NCBI RefSeq assembly: GCF_001724815.1
Contig: NZ_MEDO01000025.1
Coordinates: 1 to 48,258, forward strand
Length of the DNA stretch: 48,258 nucleotides
DNA from: Arenimonas sp. SCN 70-307
Lineage (GTDB): Bacteria; Pseudomonadota; Gammaproteobacteria; Xanthomonadales; Xanthomonadaceae
Direction of reading: 5' to 3'
Below, one piece after another: positions 1 to 9,330 of this stretch. The notes beneath the pieces were generated by a model. It searched no databases and was not told where the DNA came from. It saw nothing but the letters and a program-made list of their open reading frames with translations. Every line of letters begins with the position of its first letter. The first letter of the stretch is position 1. Position numbers and translations under genes: made by a program.

Positions 1-1
1 C

Positions 2-547
2 GGCACGTCGGAAATGCTGGGCTGGATGGTGGATGAGAAAGACATCGAGCCCCACGTGCCGGTCTGGGACAAAGCTCAGCGCAAGGATGGGACGCTGGGA
101 CGATCGGACTTCACTTGGGACGCGGACGCGGCCGCATATCGCTGCCCGCGAGGCAAGCAGCTGCGATCCAGCGGCAAACCAACCGCCGACAACACGCTTA
201 TCTATCGCAGCAACTTCCACGACTGTGCCGGCTGCGAACTGAAGTCGAAGTGCTGCCCAAACACAACGCACCGGAAGATCGCCCGCCAGGTGAACGAGGC
301 CGCGCGAGAGGTGGCGCGCCAGCTGGCGAAGACGAAACGATACGAACAATCACGGCGACACCGGAAGAAGGTCGAGATGCTGTTCGCGCACCTGAAACGC
401 ATATTGAAGTTGGACAGGCTGCGACTACACGGCCTGAAGGGCGCCCGAGATGAGTTCCTATTGGCCGCTACCGCGCAGAATTTACGAAGAATGGCAGCGT
501 GGTTAATGCCGAAAGGCCCCGAAACGGCAATTGCCCCCGCCCTTTGA
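2..547 (+). CDS. IS1182-type transposase, C-terminal part (cut by window edge)
   Basis: The frame is open to the left edge, so the 5' part of the gene is missing; the first ATG is at 14 but is probably internal. The visible 181 residues are the end of a DDE transposase. There is a Cys-rich stretch (CAGCELKSKCCP) and then the conserved tail with RRHRKKVEMLFAHLKR, which carries the catalytic Glu, and FLLAATAQNLRR. This layout is typical of IS1182-family transposases (family knowledge). The gene encodes cut-and-paste transposition of its own IS. A hairpin terminator follows directly. It borders the Tn7-like module and may be a later insertion at the island edge. Confidence 0.85.
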   Translation, partial: GTSEMLGWMVDEKDIEPHVPVWDKAQRKDGTLGRSDFTWDADAAAYRCPRGKQLRSSGKPTADNTLIYRSNFHDCAGCELKSKCCPNTTHRKIARQVNEAAREVARQLAKTKRYEQSRRHRKKVEMLFAHLKRILKLDRLRLHGLKGARDEFLLAATAQNLRRMAAWLMPKGPETAIAPAL

Positions 548-554
548 GGACTAA

Positions 555-576
555 GGGCGCTTGCGCGCCCGTTTTC
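555..576 (+). terminator. Rho-independent terminator after IS1182 transposase
   Basis: A perfect 6-bp stem GGGCGC / GCGCCC with a TTGC loop is followed by GTTTTCC. It starts 7 bases after the transposase stop codon. It is short but GC-rich with a T-tract, as expected for an intrinsic terminator. Confidence 0.55.
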
Positions 577-779
577 CTGTCGATTCCAGCGAAAGAACCA
601 ATGGCCCGGCCGACCTGCCGAGCCAGGCGAGCCGCCAGAAAGCGAGTTTTTCAACGGAATAGGTCGGAAGCGGAGGGGGGGGGTAGCTACCGGGGCTTTT
701 AAGTGCTCAACACCAGCAGCCCGTCTGCGAGGGACGGAATAGACGCTCAACTAGGCAGGCATCTGCAGCAGCCGAGAGT

Positions 780-2738
780 CTAGCCCCTGCCTTCTGACAT
801 CCTCTTAGCGTGTGCGCCACGAGCCGGATCAATATCCAGATCCTTCCTCAGCCGGGCTGCCAACCCTCGAGCAAAGCTCTCGTAAGCAGCCGGAACGAAC
901 CAGGCCCTATGATCGCCAGGCCCCCAGCCGGAGGACAATCCGACAAGCGCTCTATTGTTGAGACGACGCAATGCCCGAAGCAACTGAATGGAATGAATAC
1001 CTTGCTCCGCTGCTATTCGTCTCACGGTCAGATGCTTCTTGAAGAACTCCTCGACAGCCGACGCCTTGGCTGTCAGAAGGCCTCGTGACAATCGCCTGGC
1101 CCCTACACTCCGAAACACCGCACTTGCCTCGTATGACAGCAAGTTGTAGCGAGCCTCCGCTAAGGATCTCGTGATATGTGTGCCGCGGCCAACTCCTGAC
1201 CTGTTCTGCTTCTTGGCCCGGAGCGGACGAACCTTCGGAGGGGGCTCAGCCACCTGAATGTCATCAAAGTATCCACCAGAATCTATGTATGCCGCCTCGG
1301 CGCCCTCCAGTATTTGACCAATGAGCGAAACTTGTAATGCTGGCCTCCCCTTTAAAGCAGCTTTCAACGGCTGGACAGCGATACCGGCGGGCTTTGGAAC
1401 ACACGCATCCAATAGCCGCTCTTTGAGCCGGTCAAGGTCCTCCAGGGCGATCAGCCCCTGCCTCCCTACAACGAAGTGATTTGAAGCCAGGTAGCCCAGC
1501 TTAATAAGAGTCTTCAAGCTGGCAACACTGACACCAAGCTCCGTCTTGGCCACCTTTTCTGAAACGCCACGATAGGCAGAAAACCTCATGGCCCTGACCG
1601 CATCCAAGTCTATGCACCAGTTGCGGTTATGGCCCTTTCCACACCTGGTGGCCGGTATTCGTCCGCTTGAAGCCCAGCGCGCGGCGGTTATCGCATTAAT
1701 GCCAAGGAGACTCGCCGCGGCAACGGCTGACCCGTACCTTGCGTCTGGCAAGCGCAAGACCTGCTTCTCCTTAGAGCGAAGCTGAAAAGGCCGAGCGTCC
1801 CAGCGACGCGTGGCGTAACCACATGCCACCTCCCTAAGGAACCTCGTTTGCTCGCCTTTCTCCTTAAGGTTTTTATTGAGCCGTGCAAAGAGCCAGTCGA
1901 ATCGGGCCTGAAAGCCGTCGTCACGAGCCCTCATGCTTGGTGACTGCTGCCACTTGACGCAGAGCAACTCAAAGTTTCTTGGCCAATCACAGAAAACTTG
2001 GCAGGTGTCCGGCAGTACCTCGACGAGTTCCTCATATGCACGCGGACCTCCCGTCCATTCGTTGATAGCTTGAAGGACGGTCGCAATCGTGACGGTCATT
2101 CGAAGAAACACATTGAGCTCCATTCTTCGAAACTCTTGAACTGGCATGCCTGCGAGCCAGGCCATATCGAGACATCCCTCGTTGCCAGCCGCTAAGTGGT
2201 GAAGCACCCCACAAAAACCAAGCATTGCAGGAGAGGCAAGCCGAAGATCCGCGCCTAGAAAGCTCTCTCCACACAGACACTGCAGCAGACCGGGCCTTGT
2301 ATGAGTAATTCGCCGCGCGCATGAAGGACAGTGCTTCAAAAGAAGAATTCCGTGAATCGGACAAGCGAGATATGCCTTCAGATCCCATGCTGCATAGACG
2401 TATCCTTTCTCCTGAATGCACTGAGGGCATATCCTCGCCTTGTGAAGACCGAGATGTCGCGTCTGGACTGGGCGACCCAACAGACGCCCCTCTTCACGCA
2501 TCTGCTTGCCGGCAGCACGATATCCAAACCCTTGTGGCAGAGAACACATAGGACCAAGAATCCCGGAAAGCTTGGAGTATTCCCATCCAGATGTAATTTG
2601 GTGCGCCTTCCCGTCCTTCAACATCTCAAGAATCGGGCTTACGGAGTCATACCCGTTCGCCTCCGCCAGACGCGTCAGGTAGGACCGGGGAGACTCATCC
2701 GAAAATGGCGCTGGCGTCCGCATCAATAGCCCGTTCAC
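780..2738 (-). CDS. tniQ: TniQ/TnsD-family transposition target-selection protein (652 aa)
   Basis: Last gene of the tns operon. In Tn7-like elements TniQ/TnsD proteins bind the attachment site and recruit TnsC (family knowledge). The N-terminal 170 residues form a TniQ domain: PFSDESPRSYLTRLAEANGY, then a zinc-binding CCCH-type set at C104/C107, C126/H129 and C137/C140, then a CLCG motif at about 154-157. The long remainder (about 320-460) contains helix-turn-helix-like stretches suited to DNA binding. At 652 aa it is much longer than the 300-400-aa TniQ of CRISPR-guided elements and nearer to TnsD (about 500 aa), which suggests autonomous site recognition. The start is a GTG overlapping the tnsC stop (GTGA); an ATG five codons in is the alternative. 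No tnsE or cas gene follows; the next DNA is an IS. Confidence 0.88.
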   Translation of the reverse strand: MNGLLMRTPAPFSDESPRSYLTRLAEANGYDSVSPILEMLKDGKAHQITSGWEYSKLSGILGPMCSLPQGFGYRAAGKQMREEGRLLGRPVQTRHLGLHKARICPQCIQEKGYVYAAWDLKAYLACPIHGILLLKHCPSCARRITHTRPGLLQCLCGESFLGADLRLASPAMLGFCGVLHHLAAGNEGCLDMAWLAGMPVQEFRRMELNVFLRMTVTIATVLQAINEWTGGPRAYEELVEVLPDTCQVFCDWPRNFELLCVKWQQSPSMRARDDGFQARFDWLFARLNKNLKEKGEQTRFLREVACGYATRRWDARPFQLRSKEKQVLRLPDARYGSAVAAASLLGINAITAARWASSGRIPATRCGKGHNRNWCIDLDAVRAMRFSAYRGVSEKVAKTELGVSVASLKTLIKLGYLASNHFVVGRQGLIALEDLDRLKERLLDACVPKPAGIAVQPLKAALKGRPALQVSLIGQILEGAEAAYIDSGGYFDDIQVAEPPPKVRPLRAKKQNRSGVGRGTHITRSLAEARYNLLSYEASAVFRSVGARRLSRGLLTAKASAVEEFFKKHLTVRRIAAEQGIHSIQLLRALRRLNNRALVGLSSGWGPGDHRAWFVPAAYESFARGLAARLRKDLDIDPARGAHAKRMSEGRG

Positions 2739-3733
2739 AAGCCAATCTCCTGAAGCCTCGATTTCGCCTTGTCCTTCCGCAGTCGCTGGCGCGGAGGCGG
2801 GAGATTAATACTGAGAGCGCGTTTAAGCTGCTCTTCCTGGTTCTCGCCGATGACGAAATCGTTTGCGAAAGGCGCATCCCCGCATTCGCTGTGAAGAAAT
2901 GCCCGACGCCACGCCTCGTGAAAGATTTCAAATCCAATCACCTTTGATCTACGCGCTTCAGCGATGGTTGCCGCAAAGAGAAATATCTTTGAGACAAAGT
3001 CCATGATCCCGCCGGTCGCAATGAAGAATCGGTACGCCACCTCCTCACTCTGCAATTCCGGGAGATCATAGGAATCTAGTGTGTGTTCAAAAGCACCAAG
3101 GACACGCACGAAACTGCGCCGAGACCTCACGCTTCTCCAATTGAACCGCTTGATATGCACGGTCGCCATATAGCGTCGACTGAGCTGCTCATTTGATTTG
3201 ATCACCCGCATAGAATCCGCCAACCCTGCACAGAGGACGGAAACTGGGTAATCAATAAGAACTTCCTTGATCGCCTCCGACGCGTCGAACAGAATCCTGT
3301 CCGAGGATCGATCGACGATATGCTGGAGATCGTCTAGGACGATCAGCCGGACCTGCTGTTCTCCCAGCATTTTTACCACTCGTCTCTTCTTTGTCGGCCG
3401 AGTGCCCTTTGATGGCCTCGGGTCTCCCAGCGCAGTGAGCAATGCCTCAAAGACGGCTATTGCGGTAGGGGCCGTTGGAATCTCAACGTAGATCGCTGGC
3501 GAGATTTTTCCTTCACCGCCCCTCCGCCCACCTAAGTCACGCATGAGCCACTTTACTAAAGTCGATTTCCCAACGCCGGACTCTCCGCAGATGAGCATGC
3601 ACAGGCCTGACGTTAGACGGCCAAGTGCAACTAGCAGATCGAAAGACGACTTCGCATTTGCGCAATCCGATGTAACTATGAACGTACTGGATACCTTGCT
3701 ACCAACCTCATCTTTGTCGGCCCTCCTATTCAT
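2735..3733 (-). CDS. tnsC: TnsC/TniB-type AAA+ ATPase of the Tn7-like transposon (332 aa)
   Basis: ATP-dependent regulator that links the target selector (TniQ) to the transposase. The sequence shows Walker A CGESGVGKST (about 49-58) and Walker B LIVLDDLQH (about 130-138), with the sensor region further on. The open frame continues upstream to 3859, but the ATG at 3733 is preferred: it overlaps the tnsB stop by a few bases (coupled translation), and the upstream extension lies inside tnsB. At about 332 aa it is much shorter than Tn7 TnsC (555 aa) and similar in size to TniB and to TnsC of type I-F CRISPR transposons. The stop overlaps the tniQ start. Confidence 0.9.
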   Translation of the reverse strand: MNRRADKDEVGSKVSSTFIVTSDCANAKSSFDLLVALGRLTSGLCMLICGESGVGKSTLVKWLMRDLGGRRGGEGKISPAIYVEIPTAPTAIAVFEALLTALGDPRPSKGTRPTKKRRVVKMLGEQQVRLIVLDDLQHIVDRSSDRILFDASEAIKEVLIDYPVSVLCAGLADSMRVIKSNEQLSRRYMATVHIKRFNWRSVRSRRSFVRVLGAFEHTLDSYDLPELQSEEVAYRFFIATGGIMDFVSKIFLFAATIAEARRSKVIGFEIFHEAWRRAFLHSECGDAPFANDFVIGENQEEQLKRALSINLPPPRQRLRKDKAKSRLQEIGL

Positions 3734-5729
3734 TGTCGGCACTCCTAGGAAAGTGTTCCACCCGGTAGCTTTCGACATCCTCGGCGGCACCGGTCGATTC
3801 CTGTCCGACCTCTTGAGCGAGATCTGCAAGGGTGCCTTCTCCCTCCGCACTTCGCTCATACGATCGACCGCCTCGTGCGCGCTCTTTCATCCGTGCTTGG
3901 GCCTTTCTTCGACCCTGCTTGACCGCGGTTTTCTCCGTGGCAATGTCATTTTCAATCTGAGTCCTCGCTTCAGCGAGGGACAAGGCTACGCCTTCCTCCG
4001 CGCATAGCGACCTCATCTTCTTGCACTTTCTGTGCTGCCAACGGGTCAGTTCGCCAGCGTATTCCAGGTCGAGACAAGGCACGCGCACCCAGATGTCCAT
4101 TCCAGGGACTTGGACATAGATATTGGAGAGATCGTCGTCATTAACCCGGATACTGATCTTCAACCGGGGGCCGAACTTGGAGCGCAGGAAACGCATATCC
4201 AAGCTGTTATAGATGAGACAGTCGAACTCGATCCCCTCGTGATCAAGCGTCCTGCCATCCACTTGGCGCAAGAACATACATTCCAGGATGGTTGTTCTAT
4301 CTGGAACGAACTGCGTAAAGCCTGACTTGCTTTCGTTCCACACCTGATATGGCGATCGGTTTCTAAGGACCCTCTGAGGTGACTGCATGTAGACGTCCAC
4401 TATCCACTTGACAATTACCTTGTCGAAAGTGGACCAACGAATGAGCAGATCCTTCTTCGCATCAAAGTCACCTCGTTTAGCGATGTTCTCCATCGTAGTC
4501 CCGGGGAGACCATGGATTAGAAGCTGATCTTGTGTTCTGAAGTACCTTTCGATATTCGGCTTCTGCCATGGGCTGAGCCTCGCCGAGAATTCGACGCGTT
4601 GCACGCCCCCTTCTGAAGCTGCCTGATGAACGGCGTTCGCGTGTTCTTCTAGGCCATTGTCGATCACCCATGACTCGGCAGCGCCAAAACAGGGCCAGTC
4701 GTTCTTGACGTCCGAATATTTCGCCAGGAAACCTTCTTTCGGAAGAACGGAGTGCTTAATGCATCGCGCCAAGGACACAACACTTGGATTCTCTGCACCC
4801 CAGTAGAACCCGACGACTGCACGCGTGAAGGCGTCCTTTGCCGCGGTGATAAATGCCCGCCCAATCGGCTCGAAATCATCATCCAAAAGAATAATGGAGA
4901 GCACCGTGTGATCAATCTCTATCCTTTCAAGCGGCCGCGTCGTTTTGACGCCTCCGAGGCTGACGCGCATCATTGCGAGCGCCTTGTCGGCACCGAATCT
5001 GGCAGCAAGCACTTCTTCCGCATCAACCTCGCGAATCACCGAAAGCATTGCTTTACGTCCCGGGATGCGCAGTTGCTCTGATTTCGGCTTGCTCTTGTTC
5101 AGCAATCGGACCCGGTCTGCGGCCTTCGTAGTCGCAGCTGCAATGGATATTCTCGGATTTCGGCAGAGGTAGAAATCGTCGCGGACCTCCCTAAGAACAC
5201 CAAGGAGCGCCTCACAGCATCTCGGTCCCCTACGGCCTCGTAAGGATGTCTTGTCGCGAAGCGCAAGAGTAGGCTCAGGGTGGCCGTCCGCCACCTTCTT
5301 CCATCGCATGACCGTCGAGTAGCCCGGGGGCTCAACCGGCCACTTGAGACGATTCCACTGAAGAAGGATCGCTGCTACAGCCTGATCCTTTGGCTTCGCT
5401 CGAATGGCCAAGACATACTGGGCCCGCATCGCGCCTATGCTGCCGGCAGCGTCAACTTCAACATGGCCCGATGGACCAACATACGCCGCGGACGAGAGCC
5501 CCTGCATAAGCTCTGCACGCCTGCCCTCGGTCTCATTGGAGGCGCTACTTACGAACTTCAGCTCGCCAGTTTCGTAAGCGGCCCAGAGATCAGATGAAGA
5601 CTTCTGCTCGACCAGCCCGGTGCTCAACTCAGTCATGCACCACTGTCCATTCGACAGCAGGCAGTCCAGTCGGAACGTGTACCCGGCCGTTTGGACTAGT
5701 TGCTTTTCCCGAAGAGTTCCCAAACCCAT
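3726..5729 (-). CDS. tnsB: TnsB/TniA-type DDE transposase (667 aa)
   Basis: Transposase that recognises the element ends and joins the 3' ends to target DNA. Residues about 265-400 hold an rve/RNase-H core with a complete triad: D273 (ERIEIDHT), D357 (WVIDNGLE) and E394 (KPNIERYF). The second D and the E are 36 residues apart, the usual spacing. N-terminal helix-turn-helix DNA-binding and C-terminal Mu-transposase-like beta-barrel regions are expected from the family and fit the length. The ATG start has GGGAG upstream and lies inside the tnsA 3' end (34-bp overlap). The 3' end overlaps tnsC. The triad is intact, so the protein is probably active. Confidence 0.92.
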   Translation of the reverse strand: MGLGTLREKQLVQTAGYTFRLDCLLSNGQWCMTELSTGLVEQKSSSDLWAAYETGELKFVSSASNETEGRRAELMQGLSSAAYVGPSGHVEVDAAGSIGAMRAQYVLAIRAKPKDQAVAAILLQWNRLKWPVEPPGYSTVMRWKKVADGHPEPTLALRDKTSLRGRRGPRCCEALLGVLREVRDDFYLCRNPRISIAAATTKAADRVRLLNKSKPKSEQLRIPGRKAMLSVIREVDAEEVLAARFGADKALAMMRVSLGGVKTTRPLERIEIDHTVLSIILLDDDFEPIGRAFITAAKDAFTRAVVGFYWGAENPSVVSLARCIKHSVLPKEGFLAKYSDVKNDWPCFGAAESWVIDNGLEEHANAVHQAASEGGVQRVEFSARLSPWQKPNIERYFRTQDQLLIHGLPGTTMENIAKRGDFDAKKDLLIRWSTFDKVIVKWIVDVYMQSPQRVLRNRSPYQVWNESKSGFTQFVPDRTTILECMFLRQVDGRTLDHEGIEFDCLIYNSLDMRFLRSKFGPRLKISIRVNDDDLSNIYVQVPGMDIWVRVPCLDLEYAGELTRWQHRKCKKMRSLCAEEGVALSLAEARTQIENDIATEKTAVKQGRRKAQARMKERARGGRSYERSAEGEGTLADLAQEVGQESTGAAEDVESYRVEHFPRSADNE

Positions 5730-6553
5730 GGCATTCTCCCTTGGCTGGATAAGGGAGGATGGATATTGGTATAGGCAGTCACCGGCTTAGAAAGATCTGC
5801 CGAGACCTTGCCTTCAAAGAGAAGCGACAGGAGCACGCCATCGCTCTGACCAGAAGGAATATTCCGCAGCAGCTCCGACGCCACTATCACCTTGCGAGGC
5901 GGGATCTCCGGTATTGACCGAAGATAGCGGGGATGAAGAGTTTGCAGGGCGCTGCGGAACCTGCGCAGTAGGATCGCGTTACGGTAGTACGCACCGCGCG
6001 AAAGAACGCTTCCGGCCACCAAACGATACGCATATCCGAGCGGCTCTAGCAGCTCAGAAAGTCGCTCTGCTCGACGACGAAACCGAATGTCGGCGGCCTC
6101 CTTGTCATTCTTGATTTCCCAGAACTCTCGAAGCTCCCCTGCCACCACCAGGAAATCGGGATAGTGCCTGTGTGACCTTGAGCGCCAATCAAACGTGAGT
6201 TCAGCCGGTTGCTCTTGGAAATCAGTTCCAAAGCATGCATCCAGGATAATGGCCGCCATCGCCTCTTCGGCAGCTTCGGCATGAACTGATCGGTCGGCAC
6301 CCCGGAAGCAGGGAACAGCGTAGCGCCGCCTGGCTCCGGAGCGCGAAAGAACTCGGCGGATTCGACCGTGTTCCGTCATAGGCCAGCGGATCTCGATTCC
6401 AGTGCCACGCCGGACCTCTTCAGTTCGAGGCCGCCCGATTGCGCGATAGGGGAATTCAGAGGGAGTTTCAGACTGCCGGTCGAGCAGACCGGGGTCGAGG
6501 GAGGCGACGTATCGGCTATACCCCACCGAGGCCTTCCATAGGGGTGTGTGCAA
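5696..6553 (-). CDS. tnsA: TnsA-type endonuclease of the Tn7-like transposon (285 aa)
   Basis: In Tn7, TnsA cuts the 5' ends of the element so that transposition is cut-and-paste rather than replicative (family knowledge). The restriction-enzyme fold shows as an acidic helix (HAEAAEEAM, about 91-99), YPDFLVV (D133) and FWEIKND (E146, K148), a full E...D...ExK active site. A C-terminal helical region for TnsC contact is expected. The length is close to Tn7 TnsA (273 aa). The start is odd: the in-frame codon is TTG at 6553. A strong AAGGAGGG Shine-Dalgarno sits about 10 bases upstream but is better spaced for an ATG at 6557 in another frame, which reads only 13 codons. First gene of the operon. 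Confidence 0.85.
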   Translation of the reverse strand: MHTPLWKASVGYSRYVASLDPGLLDRQSETPSEFPYRAIGRPRTEEVRRGTGIEIRWPMTEHGRIRRVLSRSGARRRYAVPCFRGADRSVHAEAAEEAMAAIILDACFGTDFQEQPAELTFDWRSRSHRHYPDFLVVAGELREFWEIKNDKEAADIRFRRRAERLSELLEPLGYAYRLVAGSVLSRGAYYRNAILLRRFRSALQTLHPRYLRSIPEIPPRKVIVASELLRNIPSGQSDGVLLSLLFEGKVSADLSKPVTAYTNIHPPLSSQGRMPWVWELFGKSN

Positions 6554-6578
6554 GCATGAGCACCCTCCTTCCCGTCAC

Positions 6579-6607
6579 TTCTTATTCCTTCACGAAGCGC
6601 TTGTCAA
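6579..6607 (-). promoter_or_regulatory. Sigma70-type promoter of the tns operon
   Basis: On the minus strand TTGACA (6607-6602), a 17-bp spacer and TAAGAA (6584-6579) lie directly upstream of tnsA. The -35 is a perfect consensus. Transcription would start near 6572, shortly before the AAGGAGGG ribosome-binding site. Confidence 0.6.
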
Positions 6608-6610
6608 GCG
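6598..6610. promoter_or_regulatory. Perfect 13-bp palindrome over the tns -35 element (candidate operator)
   Basis: CGCTTG-T-CAAGCG is a perfect inverted repeat that includes the whole -35 hexamer of the tns promoter. This position would suit a dimeric repressor or TnsB autorepression. No regulator gene is visible nearby, so the binding partner is unknown. Confidence 0.35.
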
Positions 6611-9330
6611 GGTAAGAGATTTTCGGCCTTCGCGATGGTAGCGTCGGTTCCCGGCCCCATCGGGAGACTACGGCCCGACGGTCCAAGCCGCTCCTTCGCC
6701 TTCTAGGCGCTCGCTCCCTACCCATATTGGCGCCTATATACGAGCGCGATGACTTGCCCGGGCTATGATTCGTCGAGCATACATCGCCCGGAGCACCAAG
6801 CCGATGACCGACCGCACCGACCGCCTTCGCCAGTTTGTCGACTGGTGCGAGCTGCACATCACCGGCGACGAGAAGGGCGAGGCCCAGATCTTCCTGGATC
6901 ACCTGTTCCGGGCCTTCGGCAACCCCGGCGTGAAGGAGGTCGGCGCCGTCCTAGAGAATCGGATCAAGAAAGACGACAAGGGGACTGCCTTCGCGGACCT
7001 GGTCTGGAGGCCGGTCGTATTAATTGAAATGAAGAAGCGGGGAACCGACCTTTCCAAGCATTATCGGCAGGCGTTCGATTATTGGACCCGGCTTGTTCCG
7101 GGCCGCCCCCGCTACGTGGTCCTGTGCAATTTCGACGAGTTCTGGGTGTACGACTTTGAGACCCAGATGGACAGCCCAGTTGACACCGTGGCGCTGAAGG
7201 ATGTCCCTGATCGCCACGGCCCGCTGGCTTTTCTTTTTCCCGAAGACGTTAAGCCAGTTTTTGGAAACAATCAGGAACAGGTAACCCGCGATGCCGCAGA
7301 CCTTCTTGTGGGGCTGTTTCGATCGTTGATCGGCCGCAAAGTCGACCGGGACCTGGCACAGCGATTCACCCTACAGGCCTTGATGGCCTTGTTCGCCGAG
7401 GACATCGGGCTGCTGGAGAAATACTTCTTCGCCCGTCTTCTTGACGACTGCAAGACTCCAGAGCAGGCCTACGACCTGATTGGCCAGCTCTTTACCGAGA
7501 TGAACGCCCCGGGCGCCACCGCGGGTGGACGATTCAAGGGGGTTCCGTACTTCAACGGCGGACTCTTCAAGGACCCGGCCCGTGTCGAGCTACTGCCGGC
7601 CGAGATCGAGCTGTTGCGTCAGGCGGCCACCTTCAACTGGGCCAAGGTGCGGCCGGAGATCTTCGGTGTCATCTTCGAGCATAGCCTTGAGGACGCCGAG
7701 CGCCACGCGTCGGGCGCCCACTACACCAGTCCGGTCGACATCATGAAGATCGTCGGTCCCACGATCGTAGAGCCTTGGCGCGAGCAAATCGCCAAAGCCA
7801 AGACACTGACAGCGCTGGAGGCCCTGCTGGCCCGGATTGAGCGATTCAAGGTTCTGGACCCTGCCTGTGGGTCCGGTAACTTCCTGTATATCGCCTACCG
7901 TGAGCTCAAGCGCCTGGAGGCCCTGATCTATGAGCGAATGGGCGAATTCAAGAGCGTTGATCCGAGTCAGCGGCCCTTTGGATTTGTCAGCAGCAAGAAC
8001 TTCTACGGGATCGACATCAACCCGTTCGCCGTCGAGCTTGCCAAGGTCACCATGATGCTGGCGCACAAGCTGGCCATCGACGAGTTGCACATCTCCGAGA
8101 ATGCGCTTCCGCTCGACAATCTAGATGAGAACTTCATCCCCGGCGATGCCTTGATCCAGGACGATGGCACGTGGCGGCCGTGGCCGGAGGTGGACGTCAT
8201 CATCGGCAACCCCCCATTCCTCGGTGCCAAGCGCCTCAAGCCAGAGCTTGGCGTCGACTACGTCAACCGCGTACGGCGCGCCTACCCCGACGTTCCGGGC
8301 ATGGCGGACTTTTGCGTGTATTGGTTGCATCGCGCAGCAAAGCACCTGCCCGAATGCACGGCAGCAGACCCGCTCAGGGGCCGTGCCGGATTGGTCGGCA
8401 CCCAGAACATTCGCAACAATGCCAGCCGGGAGGGCGGACTCGACTTGATCTGCGCTACAGGTACTGTCGTTGAGGCAGTCGACAACCAGCCGTGGTCTGG
8501 AGACGCAAACGTGCACGTTTCCATCGCCAACTGGATCCACTCGAAGGAGCCAAAGCTCCTACCTAAGACGCGCCGGCTCTGGTTCAAGGTCGCGCCCGCT
8601 CCGGGCAAGAAGGCAGCCAGAAAGCGAGGTAGCGGCCCGGCGAGCAAGGAATATGAGCTCGATGTCCGGGAGGTTTCGCACCTCAATGCCTCCCTGTCCG
8701 ACAAAGTCGACCTTGGTATCGCCGCTTCGCTGGCCTGCAACAGGCACCCCAAGCGGGTCTATCAGGGCGTGACCCCAGGGCATAACGGATTCGTACTTAC
8801 CCGTGCCGAGAAAATTGAACTAGAGAGCGATGGAGCGTCGTCCGAGGTAATTCATCCATACCTCACGGGCCGGGAGCTGGTAACAGGCGATGGCACGCCA
8901 GAGCGCTACATCATCGACTTCGAACGTCGAGATCTATTGGAGGTCCAGCAGTTCCCGAAGGCGTTTGACCACGTGCGCGCCAACGTTCTTCCCGACGTAC
9001 AGCGCAAGGCCGATGAAGAACACGACACAGAGAATGCGCGTTCTGCACATTTGCAGCGATGGTGGGCGCTTTGGCGGGACAGAAAAGACATGTTTACTGG
9101 GTTTCAAACCCTTCAAGGGCGTTTTATATGCTGCTCACGTGTGACGAAGCGCCCAATCTTCCAGTTTCTGACCACTAGCGTCTGGCCGAGTGACAAGGTC
9201 CAGGCATTCCTTTTTGATGACGATTACAGCTTTGGCATCCTCCAGTCCTCCGCCCATTCGTAAGCTTCCCCGGTCGGTAGACACCCAATAAGTAGAACTT
9301 TCTGGCATCTTTTCCCCGCCAGGAGGTTGT

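Larger units (their letters stand above)
1..656 (+). mobile_element. Right part of an IS1182-family insertion sequence
   Basis: This is the transposase 3' part plus its non-coding tail. The sequence GAGTTTTTCAAC near 644-655 looks like the terminal inverted repeat of such elements, so the end is placed there. The left half and the partner repeat lie outside the window, so the exact boundary and any target duplication cannot be verified. From here to 779 no gene is visible; that stretch has a G-run at about 676-683 and two copies of GCTCAAC (705-711 and 745-751). Confidence 0.5.
780..6610 (-). mobile_element. Tn7-like transposition module tnsA-tnsB-tnsC-tniQ with its promoter
   Basis: Four genes on one strand overlap at every junction (34 bp, 8 bp, 4 bp), so they are one translationally coupled operon. 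The set is a complete cut-and-paste Tn7-type machine: endonuclease, transposase, ATPase and target selector. The element ends are not identified. The right end would be expected between tnsA and nrdJb (6.6-15.3 kb) and the left end beyond 780. No cas genes or CRISPR repeats are visible, so this does not look like a CRISPR-guided transposon within the window. Confidence 0.85.

Noticed and set aside
705-751. Two GCTCAAC copies near the tniQ end as TnsB-binding sites of the left transposon end
   Set aside because: Only 7 bp long and 40 bp apart, with no inverted counterparts found near 6.6 kb or 15.2 kb.
780-6553. CRISPR-associated transposon (CAST)
   Set aside because: TnsC size is compatible, but no cas gene, repeat array or short TniQ is present in the window, and the TniQ is long like a DNA-binding TnsD.
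6765-6803. Upstream ATG start for the MmeI-like gene
   Set aside because: It lies inside a TATGAT -10-like hexamer and lacks a Shine-Dalgarno; the ATG at 6804 gives the family-typical N-terminus MTDRTDRLRQFVDW.
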